A DNA stretch of 64,000 bases. It comes from Strigamia acuminata (Eukaryota; Arthropoda; Chilopoda; Geophilomorpha; Linotaeniidae). Within the stretch, counting starts at the first letter, position 1. Each line of letters begins with the position of its first letter. The notes below the pieces were generated by a model that saw nothing but the letters and a program-made list of their open reading frames with translations, did not search any database and was not told where the DNA came from. Where the stretch lies: the NCBI GenBank assembly GCA_949358305.1, contig OX442322.1, positions 2,790,001-2,854,000 on the forward strand. The letters run 5' to 3'. Shown in pieces: positions 42,806-52,100 of the stretch. A program made the translations under genes and the position numbers.

Positions 42806-43404
42806 CTTGTTTTATGAGCAATCTTGTCAACCAGCCCACACTAATCTCGTATGGAAACACTGAACACAATATCCTTCAAAAACTTATCCTAGTACAACAC
42901 TAAACTAAGAGAAACACTCAAAATAAACACAAATATTGTTCAGAAATAAAGTCAATTTGTCCTGTAATTTCCCAGCTCTTTTTCATTCGTTTTTAAAATT
43001 TCCTTCGTCTGTTCTCGTTTTCCTGGATTCCCGTTCACACTTCACGTGTGGTTGATGGGAATTTTCGCCGTCGTGTAGTACTCGTCGACACGTTTTTCGC
43101 CCGAAAATAGTGACACGTCGTCGATACGTATCAGCGCCCTCCAACACCGGAAAAAATTTCTGAAAAACAGGAAAAGAAATATGAATAAACGAAAAGTTTG
43201 CTATTGTTCGAACCAATTATTGTTCCTGCGTTGCTTGATGTCTAGTTGTCGCCTCCAAAACTGTGGAATCCAAGCACAAACACAAGTTGTTGACTTCAAT
43301 CATGGGCGCCGCCATTTTGAATAATTAGAGGAGATCTCTCTAGTGACCTCTAAACAACTCTAAATACTTGAAAATCACTCTGGACGTTTTTCCTACGTTA
43401 TATT
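42806..43404 (-). other. Cop-F untranslated leader
   Basis: Holds the complements of both leader motifs: CACACTTCACGTGTG at 43036-43050 and CATGGGCGCCGCCAT at 43301-43315. No gene. Confidence 0.6.
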
Positions 43405-43415
43405 GGCCCATAACC
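43405..43415 (-). other. Cop-F primer binding site
   Basis: Minus strand GGTTATGGGCC one base from the LTR, as in Cop-B and Cop-C. Confidence 0.85.
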
Positions 43416-43416
43416 T

Positions 43417-43734
43417 TGTTGAAATCAGCTACTAATTGGTGTGAGTTGCCTGATTCTGCAATGGTGTAGAAAAACTCCAGTTGTGTAATAAAATGTGCAA
43501 GGTGTTCACAGGTGTGAAGCTAAACATAGAGTGACATTTTATTTGCCAGTCATGTGACTCTTTAAGATACAGCGCCTCCTTTAGGCGAAATATACAAGTT
43601 ATATATGAGAAACATTGCTATCAATTGTACCGTTAAATGCAAAGACAAACAAATATATATCGAACAAAGAAAAGCATTATCGCTTGATAATACGACATAA
43701 ATACACTATGATTAATAAATGCGATAATCCAACA
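43417..43734 (-). repeat. Cop-F 5' LTR
   Basis: Minus strand TGTTGGATTA to GATTTCAACA, 318 bp, sharing CACATGACT and CACACCTGTGAACACC with the Cop-C LTR. The partner LTR was lost with the 3' end. Confidence 0.88.
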
Positions 43735-43736
43735 CC

Positions 43737-43913
43737 TTTTACCGCAAAGAACTGCAAAAAACCAAAACCGACAATGACGATGCCTACTTGATCGAAAAAG
43801 TCATTAGAAAAAAGAAAAACAGCCATGGGAGTTTCCAGTACCTAGTGAAATGGTTCGACTATGATCAGAAGCACAACTCCTGGGTAGATGAACTCGACGA
43901 CATTAAAAAATGA
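43737..43913 (+). pseudogene. Polinton integrase C-terminus with chromodomain
   Basis: Open in frame from the Cop-F boundary to TGA 43911-43913. It reads YLIEKVIRKKKNSHG, then FQYLVKWFDYD and HNSWVDELDDI, the chromodomain pattern (Y-x-V/I-E-K-I, YLVKW-x-x-Y, NSW). Polinton integrases end in such a domain, thought to guide insertion to chromatin. Only about 58 residues survive; the catalytic core was removed by the Cop-F insertion or truncation. Its stop overlaps the next start by four bases (ATGA). Confidence 0.72.
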
Positions 43914-44329
43914 ATAACGTGGAAATTTACAACTGGGCGAAGAATAAACTACGTATTGCTCACTTCAACAACGTGTTGCCGATCGATTGCCTGAAACCGC
44001 TTGCGAATCACCGCGGCAAGAATGAAAGCTTCGTCATCAATTTAGACCCATCGACGAGTGGCGGTACCCATTGGGTAAGCTTGTATCTTTGCAATGACAG
44101 AGGCATTTACTTCGATAATTTGGGAAACGTTCCTCCGAAAGAGATCATCGATTTTGTCGGTAGGGACGTTACTCTAGATTACGGTACGAAAGAAGTGTAT
44201 TCGTTAACGAAAGAGGATTCGCGCGAGATGTTTTGCCTTTTTGCGCTCTATTTAGCCGCCAATCTTAATCTCAGGCAGTATACGATCGTTAAAATCATCC
44301 CAGGAATGAATAATCTCGAGTTGTTGTAA
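43910..44329 (+). CDS. Polinton adenain-like cysteine protease (PRO), probably inactive
   Basis: A 139-codon ORF starting at the ATG overlapping the integrase stop. GGTHWVSLYL (about residue 49) supplies the catalytic histidine and YFDNLGNVPP (about 66) the acidic residue with the family's F-D-x-x-G pattern. Family members next have a glutamine and then a Cys-Gly dipeptide starting a C-G-x-[FY]-C segment; here the place reads DSREMFCLFALYLA, so the Cys-Gly is gone although a downstream cysteine remains. In Polintons this enzyme would mature capsid proteins. Length is near the family's 130-200. Likely a relic. Confidence 0.68.
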   Translation: MNNVEIYNWAKNKLRIAHFNNVLPIDCLKPLANHRGKNESFVINLDPSTSGGTHWVSLYLCNDRGIYFDNLGNVPPKEIIDFVGRDVTLDYGTKEVYSLTKEDSREMFCLFALYLAANLNLRQYTIVKIIPGMNNLELL

Positions 44330-44339
44330 AGTAAACCCA

Positions 44340-44700
44340 ATTTCTTTTTTTTCTAGAAAAAGTAAAATAATTAAGAAATTAAAACGTTCCTTATTTTGAA
44401 GTGAACGAAGATTCACACGAATTCATGCCGGGAGTGTGACAACATGCACGGGTGTGTATTCAGTCCGCGTCAAATCAAAAATATAACCATAACAAAAAAT
44501 TTGTATATAAAAAAATAAGCAATATCGTTATAATCACTTCAATTTGAGCAATATAAGAATTAAATCATGTATCTCTTTGAACTTCAACAGAATAAAACCA
44601 TCGACGAAAGGAAAGTAATTTTGAAACACTTATCTTTATTTTTATTGGTCAATTATGATGGCCTAATGGTTAACAATGTAATTCACTAATTTTTCTCAGT
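44340..44700. other. AT-rich gap
   Basis: No ORF, repeat or element end that I can recognise between the Polinton fragment and the decamer repeat. Confidence 0.5.
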
Positions 44701-44775
44701 CCTTTCTTGTCCTTTCTTGTCCTTTCTTGTCCTTTCTTGTCCTTTCTTGTCCTTTCTTGTCCTATCTGGTCCTAT
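44701..44775 (+). repeat. Decamer tandem repeat (CCTTTCTTGT)n
   Basis: Six perfect copies of CCTTTCTTGT (44701-44760), then two degraded units. TIR-N is inserted in its right end; the repeat-like GGTCCTATCTTGTCCTA continues on the other side at 46152. Confidence 0.9.
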
Positions 44776-45900
44776 GGGGATTCATAACTGGCGCGAAATG
44801 AATTGGCGCGGAATTTTTTTTTTTTCACAGACCCACATTTCAGTAAATTGAACTGGCGCGAAATGAATTGGCGCGGAATTTCGAAGTCAATTGTTGAATT
44901 AGCGCGGAATGCCAACATTGTTAACTGAATAAGCGCGAAATTTGAAAAAAATTTGTAACTGAATAAGCGCGGAATTTCCCAGGTTTTCCCATCTAATGCA
45001 GCTTTAGCTGCTTTAAACCAATTATTCTCTGCATACTTTTTCTTAAATAAAGCGATTGTTTTCACACTAGGATTACACCAACCATTGTCGCAACGTTAAC
45101 TATCAATGCCGTCAATTTGCGCTTGTCTGCGGCGTCGAAAATCGACTTTTGCGTCGAATAATTCTAACCATTGCTGCTCAGGTCGCTCGCCGATACTTCA
45201 GTGCAATACAGAGTACCGAGTCTTCCCAGACTAACAATACCAGACCTGCGTGCATGTTATTTTATGAAGATTGAGTGCGTGATTCATTCGTTACGAATGT
45301 TTTCTTTTTATTAAAAAAAAAACTATGAAGAAACCGTTTTTTCCACATCTCAATGTCACGAATTAAATTTTCAACACATAATACATCGCAAATCGTGCGT
45401 AAACGCATCTAGGAGGTCATATACCGAGATCCGATCCCCCTTAAATTCGAATTACCTGCGTAATCGTGACGGACAAGCCACAACACGTGTAAAACTGAAA
45501 ATATAAATATAATCAGAGCAGCACGATGCGCAGAGACAATCGTGTTGTTGTGTCAGCCTTGAGTTAGATTGACAATTCATGTAGCTGTTGCAATTTGCCT
45601 CCTACAACTAAACAGCACTAACACAGACAAACTCGACGTGGTGCACACAAAAATCAACTTGTATACAAACTGTGGAAAAATAAAAATAAAAATAGCCAAA
45701 CAGGAAGTAAATTCCACCAAACAAATCTAATCTCACATTGATTTCCCACAACATTCATAAAGAATTTAATATTTTCCAAAAAAAATCATTTACAAGAATG
45801 CAAAATGCATCGGTCCATTTCCATTTTGATTCGTTATTCCAGCACACCATTTAATCAAAAACCAATTTTCATGTAACAAAATAAAAACAAAATAAAAACA

Positions 45901-45954
45901 AAATTGCCTGAGCGCGGAATGAAAGAAATACACCATTCCGCGCTCAGGCAATTT
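45901..45954. repeat. Perfect 21-bp inverted repeat in TIR-N
   Basis: Arms 45901-45921 and 45934-45954 are exact complements around a 12-nt loop, built on GCCTGAGCGCGGAATG. Confidence 0.9.
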
Positions 45955-45960
45955 CTAAAG

Positions 45961-46008
45961 TTGCCTAAGCGCGGAATGAAATTAATACACCATTCCGCGC
46001 TTAGGCAA
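45961..46008. repeat. Second perfect 18-bp inverted repeat in TIR-N
   Basis: Arms 45961-45978 and 45991-46008 are exact complements around a 12-nt loop ending TACAC like the first. It differs in both arms by a matching change (CTAAG/CTTAG for CTGAG/CTCAG), so pairing is preserved. Confidence 0.9.
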
Positions 46009-46159
46009 TTTTAGAAATTGTCTGAGCGCGGAAATCAAGCATGCCCAACTGAATTGGCGCGAAGTGAATAAGCGCGAATTGAATAAGCGCGGATGAATAA
46101 GCGCGGAATTTTATTCCGCACTTATTCATTTCGCGCCAGTTATTGTAACCCGGTCCTAT

Positions 46160-46955
46160 CTTGTCCTAAGAAATTTGGGCATAGGTACCCCACTCCTTCA
46201 GGGTCTAGAGTCGTTAATCAACTGAAAAAATTCTGATTTGTCAGAACGGGCATTCTAGAAAAGTCCCTTCAAAACCAGTTTGAATCGGTTTAGAACCTTA
46301 TGACATCACGCAATTAAATATCTCTTCATTTGTGAAAAAAAATTGAAGGATGAGCATCATTTTTTTATGCTCCTGAAATCCATCTGAGTTATTGCCTGGG
46401 GATATAGCGAGTGACCGGTTAAAACACACAACTATTTTTTTGGGCCGATCCTTAAGAAATTCGACCATTTGGTCAAAGCCGTAACCAAACGGCCGCCATT
46501 TTGTCTATTTTGCCCTCGGGCCAAATTTGGGACTTTTAGTTGACAATTTTGTTAGTAGATGGCGCTGGCTAACCTAAACCTAACCTAACCTAACGTAAAC
46601 ATCCTCATCCTCCCGCCCTCGAATCACTTCCTTAGACCTCTAAGTTCCGTTGAGACAGAAATGATAGATTGCCCATTTATTGCTTGAGCCAATGGAGTAC
46701 TTTTTACAACAACAAATTTTCCAATTTTTTAATTTTTTTTTCAATAACTAGGCCTAATTTTGTTATTTTTGCTAATTTAAACTCTAATTTTGGGATTTTA
46801 ATTCTAATTTTTATGCGGTGTGGGGAAAATCCGCATCTTCACCACTTTGTTATGTGGATTTGGTGGCCCTAATCAAAATCCACATAACTCAATTTTATTC
46901 TGAGAAATGAGAGGAAAGAGAAATGAATGGAGTCGGATTTTAGATTTAATCTTAA
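46160..46955. other. Intergenic gap with short CCTAA repeat
   Basis: No gene recognised. AACCTAAACCTAACCTAACC begins at 46571, resembling insect telomeric TTAGG units, next to AGATGGCGCTGGC (46558-46570). This is the left flank of BEL-P and probably host sequence continuing at 52900. Confidence 0.5.
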
Positions 46956-46960
46956 GTAGT

Positions 46961-47267
46961 TGTGGAAACTGACGGTTCCCAAAATAACTAAATCACAAAA
47001 TCAGTTTTATATTGAGTCCACTGTGGCGCAGGTGTAATGTAACCCCACATCTGTGACCCACATTTTTCTGTGCTTGCTTTGGGAGAGGAAAAACTCCTCT
47101 CCCTTTTATTACAGTCATAAAATTAAAATTTTCTGTTCTTTTTGTAAATGCAACTCATGTAGTCGTGTTTTTCTTGGCTCTGCAAAGTTTTTGTTGATTC
47201 CGACTCCATCCGTCCTTCAAGATAAGTTTTGAGAACATTTCGATTTATTTAAGTTACGTGAGTAACT
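46961..47267 (+). repeat. BEL-P 5' LTR
   Basis: TGTGGAAACT to GTGAGTAACT, 307 bp. The 3' boundary is set by the target duplication after the 3' copy, so the end is CT rather than the usual CA. AAACTCCTCTCCC and GAGAGGAAAAACTC near 47080-47102 form an inverted repeat. Confidence 0.92.
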
Positions 47268-47270
47268 ATA

Positions 47271-47288
47271 TGGTGCCGAAACCTGGGA
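47271..47288 (+). other. BEL-P primer binding site (tRNA-Phe)
   Basis: TGGTGCCGAAACCTGGGA, three bases after the LTR, matches the complement of animal tRNA-Phe 3' end (TCCCGGGTTTCGGCACCA, recalled) with one mismatch. Confidence 0.8.
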
Positions 47289-47321
47289 AATCTTCAAGAA
47301 AAACAAACCAGGACGACAAAA

Positions 47322-47843
47322 ATGGACGATTTAATAAGGAACCGCGCACAAAGAGAAGCAGCGAGAAGAAGCGTGCAAGCGCTTTTCATCAAACTCAACA
47401 AAGAAATGGGTGAAGATCCACTAAACGAAGTAAGATTGCTGTGTATTCAGGCTCAGTTGACCACGAAACGAGTGAAGATCGACAAATTAGACGTTTTAAT
47501 CGCCGATGGAATCACAGACATCAATGAAGTGGATCAAGACGAGACAGATGCGGGAGAATTTCAAGACGAAATGACGGCCGCAGGATTTACATTAGAAGTC
47601 GCCCTACAAGAACTTAAACAAACCAAACAAACACCGCAAGTACCACTCGTAAATTTGAATGCTAACCTCCCGTTAAACCCGAACCTAAACCCGAACCTAA
47701 ACCCGAACACAAACCCGAACCCAAACCCTAACCCAAACCCAATTCAACCGCAATGTGCAGTGATGAAACTGCCAAAACTCGAGGTCGCCAAGTTTAAGGC
47801 ACGCCGGAAACCTGGACGGGGTTCTGGTCCGATTTTGAATTGA
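47322..47843 (+). CDS. BEL-P Gag N-terminus (frameshifted at its end)
   Basis: Starts at ATG 47322 (MDDLIRNRAQREAARRS), 33 nt after the primer site. A helical charged N-terminal region is followed by an asparagine/proline run (NPNLNPNLNPNTNPNPNP, about residues 124-141) encoded by a tandem AACCCGAACCT-type repeat, then KLPKLEVAKF, the usual start of the BEL Gag DUF1759 domain. Right after this (about 47797) one G seems missing compared with the family pattern; the ORF ends 15 codons later while DUF1759 continues in the next frame. Confidence 0.88.
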   Translation: MDDLIRNRAQREAARRSVQALFIKLNKEMGEDPLNEVRLLCIQAQLTTKRVKIDKLDVLIADGITDINEVDQDETDAGEFQDEMTAAGFTLEVALQELKQTKQTPQVPLVNLNANLPLNPNLNPNLNPNTNPNPNPNPNPIQPQCAVMKLPKLEVAKFKARRKPGRGSGPILN

Positions 47844-49024
47844 GCGTGCACAACAATACAGCTTTACCCAAAACCGCTAAGTTTGTGTACCTGCGCTCAC
47901 TCGTCAAGGGACTGGCGGCAAATGCGATCAGCAAGCTCACCGTGACGGAACTCAATTATGACACTGCAATAGAACTTTTAACTAATCGTTTTGGTCAAAA
48001 AGAACAGATTGTAGGTGCACACATGGCCAAACTCCTCGAAATGCAACCAGTCAAGCGAGCGGAGGATATAGTGGCGTTACGGAAGCTCTACGACTTTTGT
48101 GACCTCAACATCAAAAGTTTAGAAAACCTGGGAGTGCCGGCAGAAACCTTCGGACCGTTATTATGCCCAATACTCGCACGTGCTGTGCCAAACAGTATCC
48201 GGCACGATTTTGCGCGCCCGCGAGGAGATGCGCCGTGGAAAGTAAAAGAATTTTTGGATTTTTTTAGATTCGAGGTAGCAATGAGGGAGCGTACGGAAGC
48301 CGCAGACAAAACCAACAAAACACAGAAAGAAACTACGGAAACCCCCAACTCAAAGAAGGAAGAGGTGAAGAAAACAAATTATAAATTGAATAATCATGGT
48401 TTCGCTTCAGCGCTCGCTGCCATCGTGTATAAATGCACGTTTTGTGAAAAAGAAGATCACAAGAGTCCCGATTGTCCATTGAGTGTCGAAAAACGTAAAG
48501 AGGCATGTTTTAAGGCGCGTCGCTGCTACAGATGTCTGAAGGAGAACCACATGGCTCGTCAGTGCAACACTCGATTTAAATGTCGCAAATGTGACCAGAA
48601 ACATCACACGTATTTGTGCGACAAAGAAGACGAAAAGAAACCGGAACCAATCTTAACATCAGCTGTATTGGAGTCAACACCTGCAGAAAACGTAATGTTT
48701 CTTCAAGTTGTCGTTTTAGAAGCCAATGGAAGTCGTAAGAAACGGAAAGTCCAGTGTTTCCTCGATGGGGGTTCGCAAAGGAGCTTTATAACGGAAAAAC
48801 TATCAAAAGAGTTACAGTTAGAGAAAACTGGTGAACAATCAATCGCCATTCTGACTTTTGGATCCACCGAACCAGCCATTACTAAACGGAAACAGGTGAA
48901 ATTAAACTTGAATAATTGTGAAGATAAGAATTGCAGTTTAGAAATCGAAGCGCTTAAGTCGCCATGGATCACACCATCTTTACACGGAAAACCTGATGAG
49001 CGAGTGTTGGAACAACTGAAGTAA
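47840..49024 (+). CDS. BEL-P Gag core, zinc knuckles and aspartic protease
   Basis: Continues Gag in the +2 frame from within FWSDFELSVHNN-type sequence near 47822; the annotated start is only the first possible codon. It has DUF1759 helices (LVKGLAANAI, LTNRFGQKEQIV), three cysteine/histidine knuckles (CTFCEKEDHKSPDCP, CYRCLKENHMARQC, CRKCDQKHHTYLC, about residues 202-255) and a DUF1758 retropepsin-like domain whose active site reads CFLDGGSQRSFIT (about 311). TAA at 49022-49024 closes it where sister elements read on into reverse transcriptase. Confidence 0.88.
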   Translation: MSVHNNTALPKTAKFVYLRSLVKGLAANAISKLTVTELNYDTAIELLTNRFGQKEQIVGAHMAKLLEMQPVKRAEDIVALRKLYDFCDLNIKSLENLGVPAETFGPLLCPILARAVPNSIRHDFARPRGDAPWKVKEFLDFFRFEVAMRERTEAADKTNKTQKETTETPNSKKEEVKKTNYKLNNHGFASALAAIVYKCTFCEKEDHKSPDCPLSVEKRKEACFKARRCYRCLKENHMARQCNTRFKCRKCDQKHHTYLCDKEDEKKPEPILTSAVLESTPAENVMFLQVVVLEANGSRKKRKVQCFLDGGSQRSFITEKLSKELQLEKTGEQSIAILTFGSTEPAITKRKQVKLNLNNCEDKNCSLEIEALKSPWITPSLHGKPDERVLEQLK

Positions 49025-49147
49025 TACAACATCAAGCTGGCCTACGACAACAGCGTTCACAGGGACGATGGAGTTTCCATCTTAATTGGCGTCGACAATT
49101 TCTGGCAAGTAACAACTGGAAAACAGCAGCGCATCGACGAAAATCTC

Positions 49148-52100
49148 ATGGCGATCGAAACCATATTTGGCTGGACATTACATGGCTCAACTGGAAAAAC
49201 TGAAGCAACAATGTCGTCTTTAGTGAGGGTAAACAAGATTTTAGTTGCAGATAATACAAATGAACTTTTAGAGAACTTCTGGAACCTGGAAGCGATTGGA
49301 ATCTGCCATGAAACGATGGAACAAGGGATTGATGAAGTAAACACATTGAAACACTTCAAAGATCAAATCGAATGGGTGGACGACCATTACGAGGTTGGAC
49401 TGCCGTGGAAAATCGACCGAAAAGAATTGGATGACAATCGAGAAGTTGCTGAAAAACAACTCTGGAGTTTGGTAAACAAATTCCGGAAAAATCCACAACT
49501 TTATTTGAATTATAAAAAAGTCATTGATGAACAATTGCTTTCGGGTATTGTGGAGAAAGTACCAACCGATTCAACATCATGCAACAACTATTATATCCCA
49601 CACCGACCAGTAATCGATGAAACGCGCACCACAACAATATTACGAATCGTGTACGACGCGTCGTCGCACGCAAAAGGGTGTTTGTCGCTAAACGACTGTC
49701 TTAGCAAAGGTCCGAACTTGTTACCTCACTTAATAAACATTATTTTGAAGTTTCGAACAGGAAAATACGGTGCAATCGGCGACATTGAAAAGGCATTTCA
49801 TCGAATACACCTCAAGAAGGACGAAAGAGATGTAATGCGCTTTTATTGGATCGAGGATGGCTGGAATGGCGAAGAATCGGTGAGAATAATCGAATTACGA
49901 CAAACTAGGGTCCCCTTTGGCACATCCCCTAGTCCATTTCTACTAAATGCTACGGTAAAAGAACACGTCGACAAGTTTGAAGACCAATACCCGGACACAT
50001 GCGACAAACTGAAGGAAGACTTGTGTGTAGACGACTTTGTAACAAGTATTGACAATTCGAACAATTTAATACAAATTTATGATGAGAGTCGTGAGATTTT
50101 GCAAGCAGCAGACATGAAATTAACCAAATGGAAGACGAATGATGTGAAATTACAAGAGAAAATTATACGAGATGACCCAGATTGTGACGTGACAGTTTTT
50201 CAAAAGAAAACTAAGGTTTTGGGAGTAGTTTGGGATATTAAGTTAGATAAATTGGGATTAGAAATTAGTGCATTACCTAATGAGATTAACTTGACCAAAT
50301 ACATTAAGAGATTTATTGTAAAAATTACTGTCATGATTTTTGACCCTTTAGGAATTGCAAACCTTTTTGTAATAACCGCTAAAATACTTTTTCAAGAGTT
50401 ATGGAAACTTAAGATTGGGTGGGATAACATCATCCCAGAGAGTGTGAAAATTGCGTGGGAAAATTGGTATGTTCAAATACCGTACCTCGAGAATTTAAAA
50501 TTAGATCGTCAATTGTTAAACTGGGGAGGAAATGGGAAAAGAAGAATTCACATTTTCTGTGATGCCAGTCCTAGAGCGTATGGCGTGGTAGCTTACACTC
50601 GAGTTCTGGACGTAAATACAAACACTGTTAATGTTGACTTTATTATTTCTAAGTGTAGAGTGGCGCCTGTAAAGGAACTAACATTACCAAAGCTGGAACT
50701 GATGGGCGCATTACTAGCAACAAGACTGATTCCAACATTAAAGGCGACTCTTGGGTGCGAAGACTTCACGATCTGGACCGACTCGAAAATCGTTTTACAC
50801 TGGATTCGCGACACAAAAAACCGACCAGTGACGTTCGTCTACAATCGTGTACGGGAAATCGTGGAAAACACCCAAAGAGACATTTGGCAACACTGCCCAG
50901 GGAAGGACAACCCAGCGGACCTGGTCACGAGAAGAGTTAACGTAACACAACTCACCGAGGATCCACTCTGGATGAAGGGACCAAACTGGCTGGCGTGCGA
51001 CGAATCCGGATGGCCAAATGAAGACGATAAAACAAATCTAATCACCGAGGATTACGAGGAGGACGTGAACGTGGCGCTAGTAACGATAGAAACTCCAGAC
51101 ATCGACTACACTCGCTTCAGCACACGGAAAAAGCTGAAACGTGTCACTGCATGGACGTACAGATACATCGAAAACCTGAAAACGAAAAATCGAAATGGAG
51201 AACCGTTGACAAATGAGGAACTCGAGCGGAGCGAACGATATTGGCTGAAATATTTGCAACAAGTGGGATTCCAGAGAGAAATCAGATGTTTGACGGACCA
51301 AAAACCAATTGAAAAATCGTCATCAATTCTGAAGTTAGCGCCAATATTGGATGCAAATGGGTTGTTGAGAGCCACACACCGATGGGGACTTGTCGAACTT
51401 GACCGCAATACACGCGAACCCTTTTTGTTACCAAACGAACATTTTATAACCAAATTGATTATTTTAGGCGAACACGAACGAACTTTAAACAGTGGATTGG
51501 CCGACACATTGAGTGGACTTCGAGAGAGATTCTGGATCGCCCGTGCGAGAAAAACAATTAAAGGAATCATACACAAATGCGTTTGTTGTCGAAAAATACA
51601 AGGACTTTTGGCCAAAGAAAAGTGGGGACTGCTGCCCATTGATCGTGTTACGCCGAGTGAGCCGTTTGAAATATGTGGAGTCGACTTTGCGGGTCCTCTG
51701 TACACCAAATTGGGTAACAAAGTGTATATTGCCCTGTTTACATGTGCGGTGACACGTGCAGTTCACCTAGAATTGCTTTCCAACTTAAGTACCGACAAGT
51801 TTATAGACTGTGTGAAACGTTTTATTTGTCGAAGAGGAATTCCTAAGACTATATACTCCGATAATGCCAAAACGTTTAAAAGGGCTGACAAGGAAATTAA
51901 TTTGTTTTTGAAGTATTTACCAGAAGAGCAATTCCAAGGATTCATAACCAAAAAACAGATCACTTGGAAATATATTGTCGAGACCGCACCCTGGTGGGGC
52001 AGTTTTTGGGAACGTATGGTGAGGTGTGTGAAACTCGCGCTAAAGAAAACAATTGGGAGAAATTCACTTGATTTTGAGGGACTTGTAACAGTATTGGCAG

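Larger units (their letters stand above)
40922..43734 (-). mobile_element. Cop-F: 5' part of a Cop-B/C-type copia element, truncated in integrase
   Basis: Minus-strand element with 5' LTR (43734-43417), primer site, leader, gag, protease and integrase up to the second catalytic aspartate (RTDNGMEFCS), where it is fused to the Cop-A LTR. Stops, a 2-base deletion and the truncation make it inactive. Confidence 0.9.
43735..44337 (+). mobile_element. Maverick/Polinton fragment
   Basis: Two overlapping genes typical of Polintons remain: the end of an integrase carrying a chromodomain and an adenain-type cysteine protease. The left side is cut by the Cop-F LTR at 43734. No polymerase B, ATPase or capsid gene is seen, and no terminal repeat. 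AT-rich non-coding sequence follows. Confidence 0.7.
44776..46151. mobile_element. TIR-N: non-autonomous terminal-inverted-repeat element
   Basis: Left end GGGGATTCATAACTGGCGCG and right end (complement) GGGTTACAATAACTGGCGCG are imperfect inverted repeats continuing through GAAATGAAT. GGTCCTAT flanks both sides (44768-44775, 46152-46159), an 8-bp target duplication. Subterminal regions hold many copies of AAGCGCGGAAT / TGGCGCGAAAT in both orientations. No transposase; a lysine-rich minus-strand ORF (44772-45065) is probably chance. 8-bp duplication and GGG...CCC ends could fit Merlin, P or hAT-like groups; I cannot choose. Confidence 0.8.

Noticed and set aside
44701-44760. Regular decamer repeat as a CRISPR-like array
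   Set aside because: Units are directly adjacent with no spacers.
47690-47750. NPN repeat in BEL-P Gag as a separate antigen-like or antifreeze-like gene
   Set aside because: It is a tandem-repeat linker inside the Gag frame just before DUF1759.
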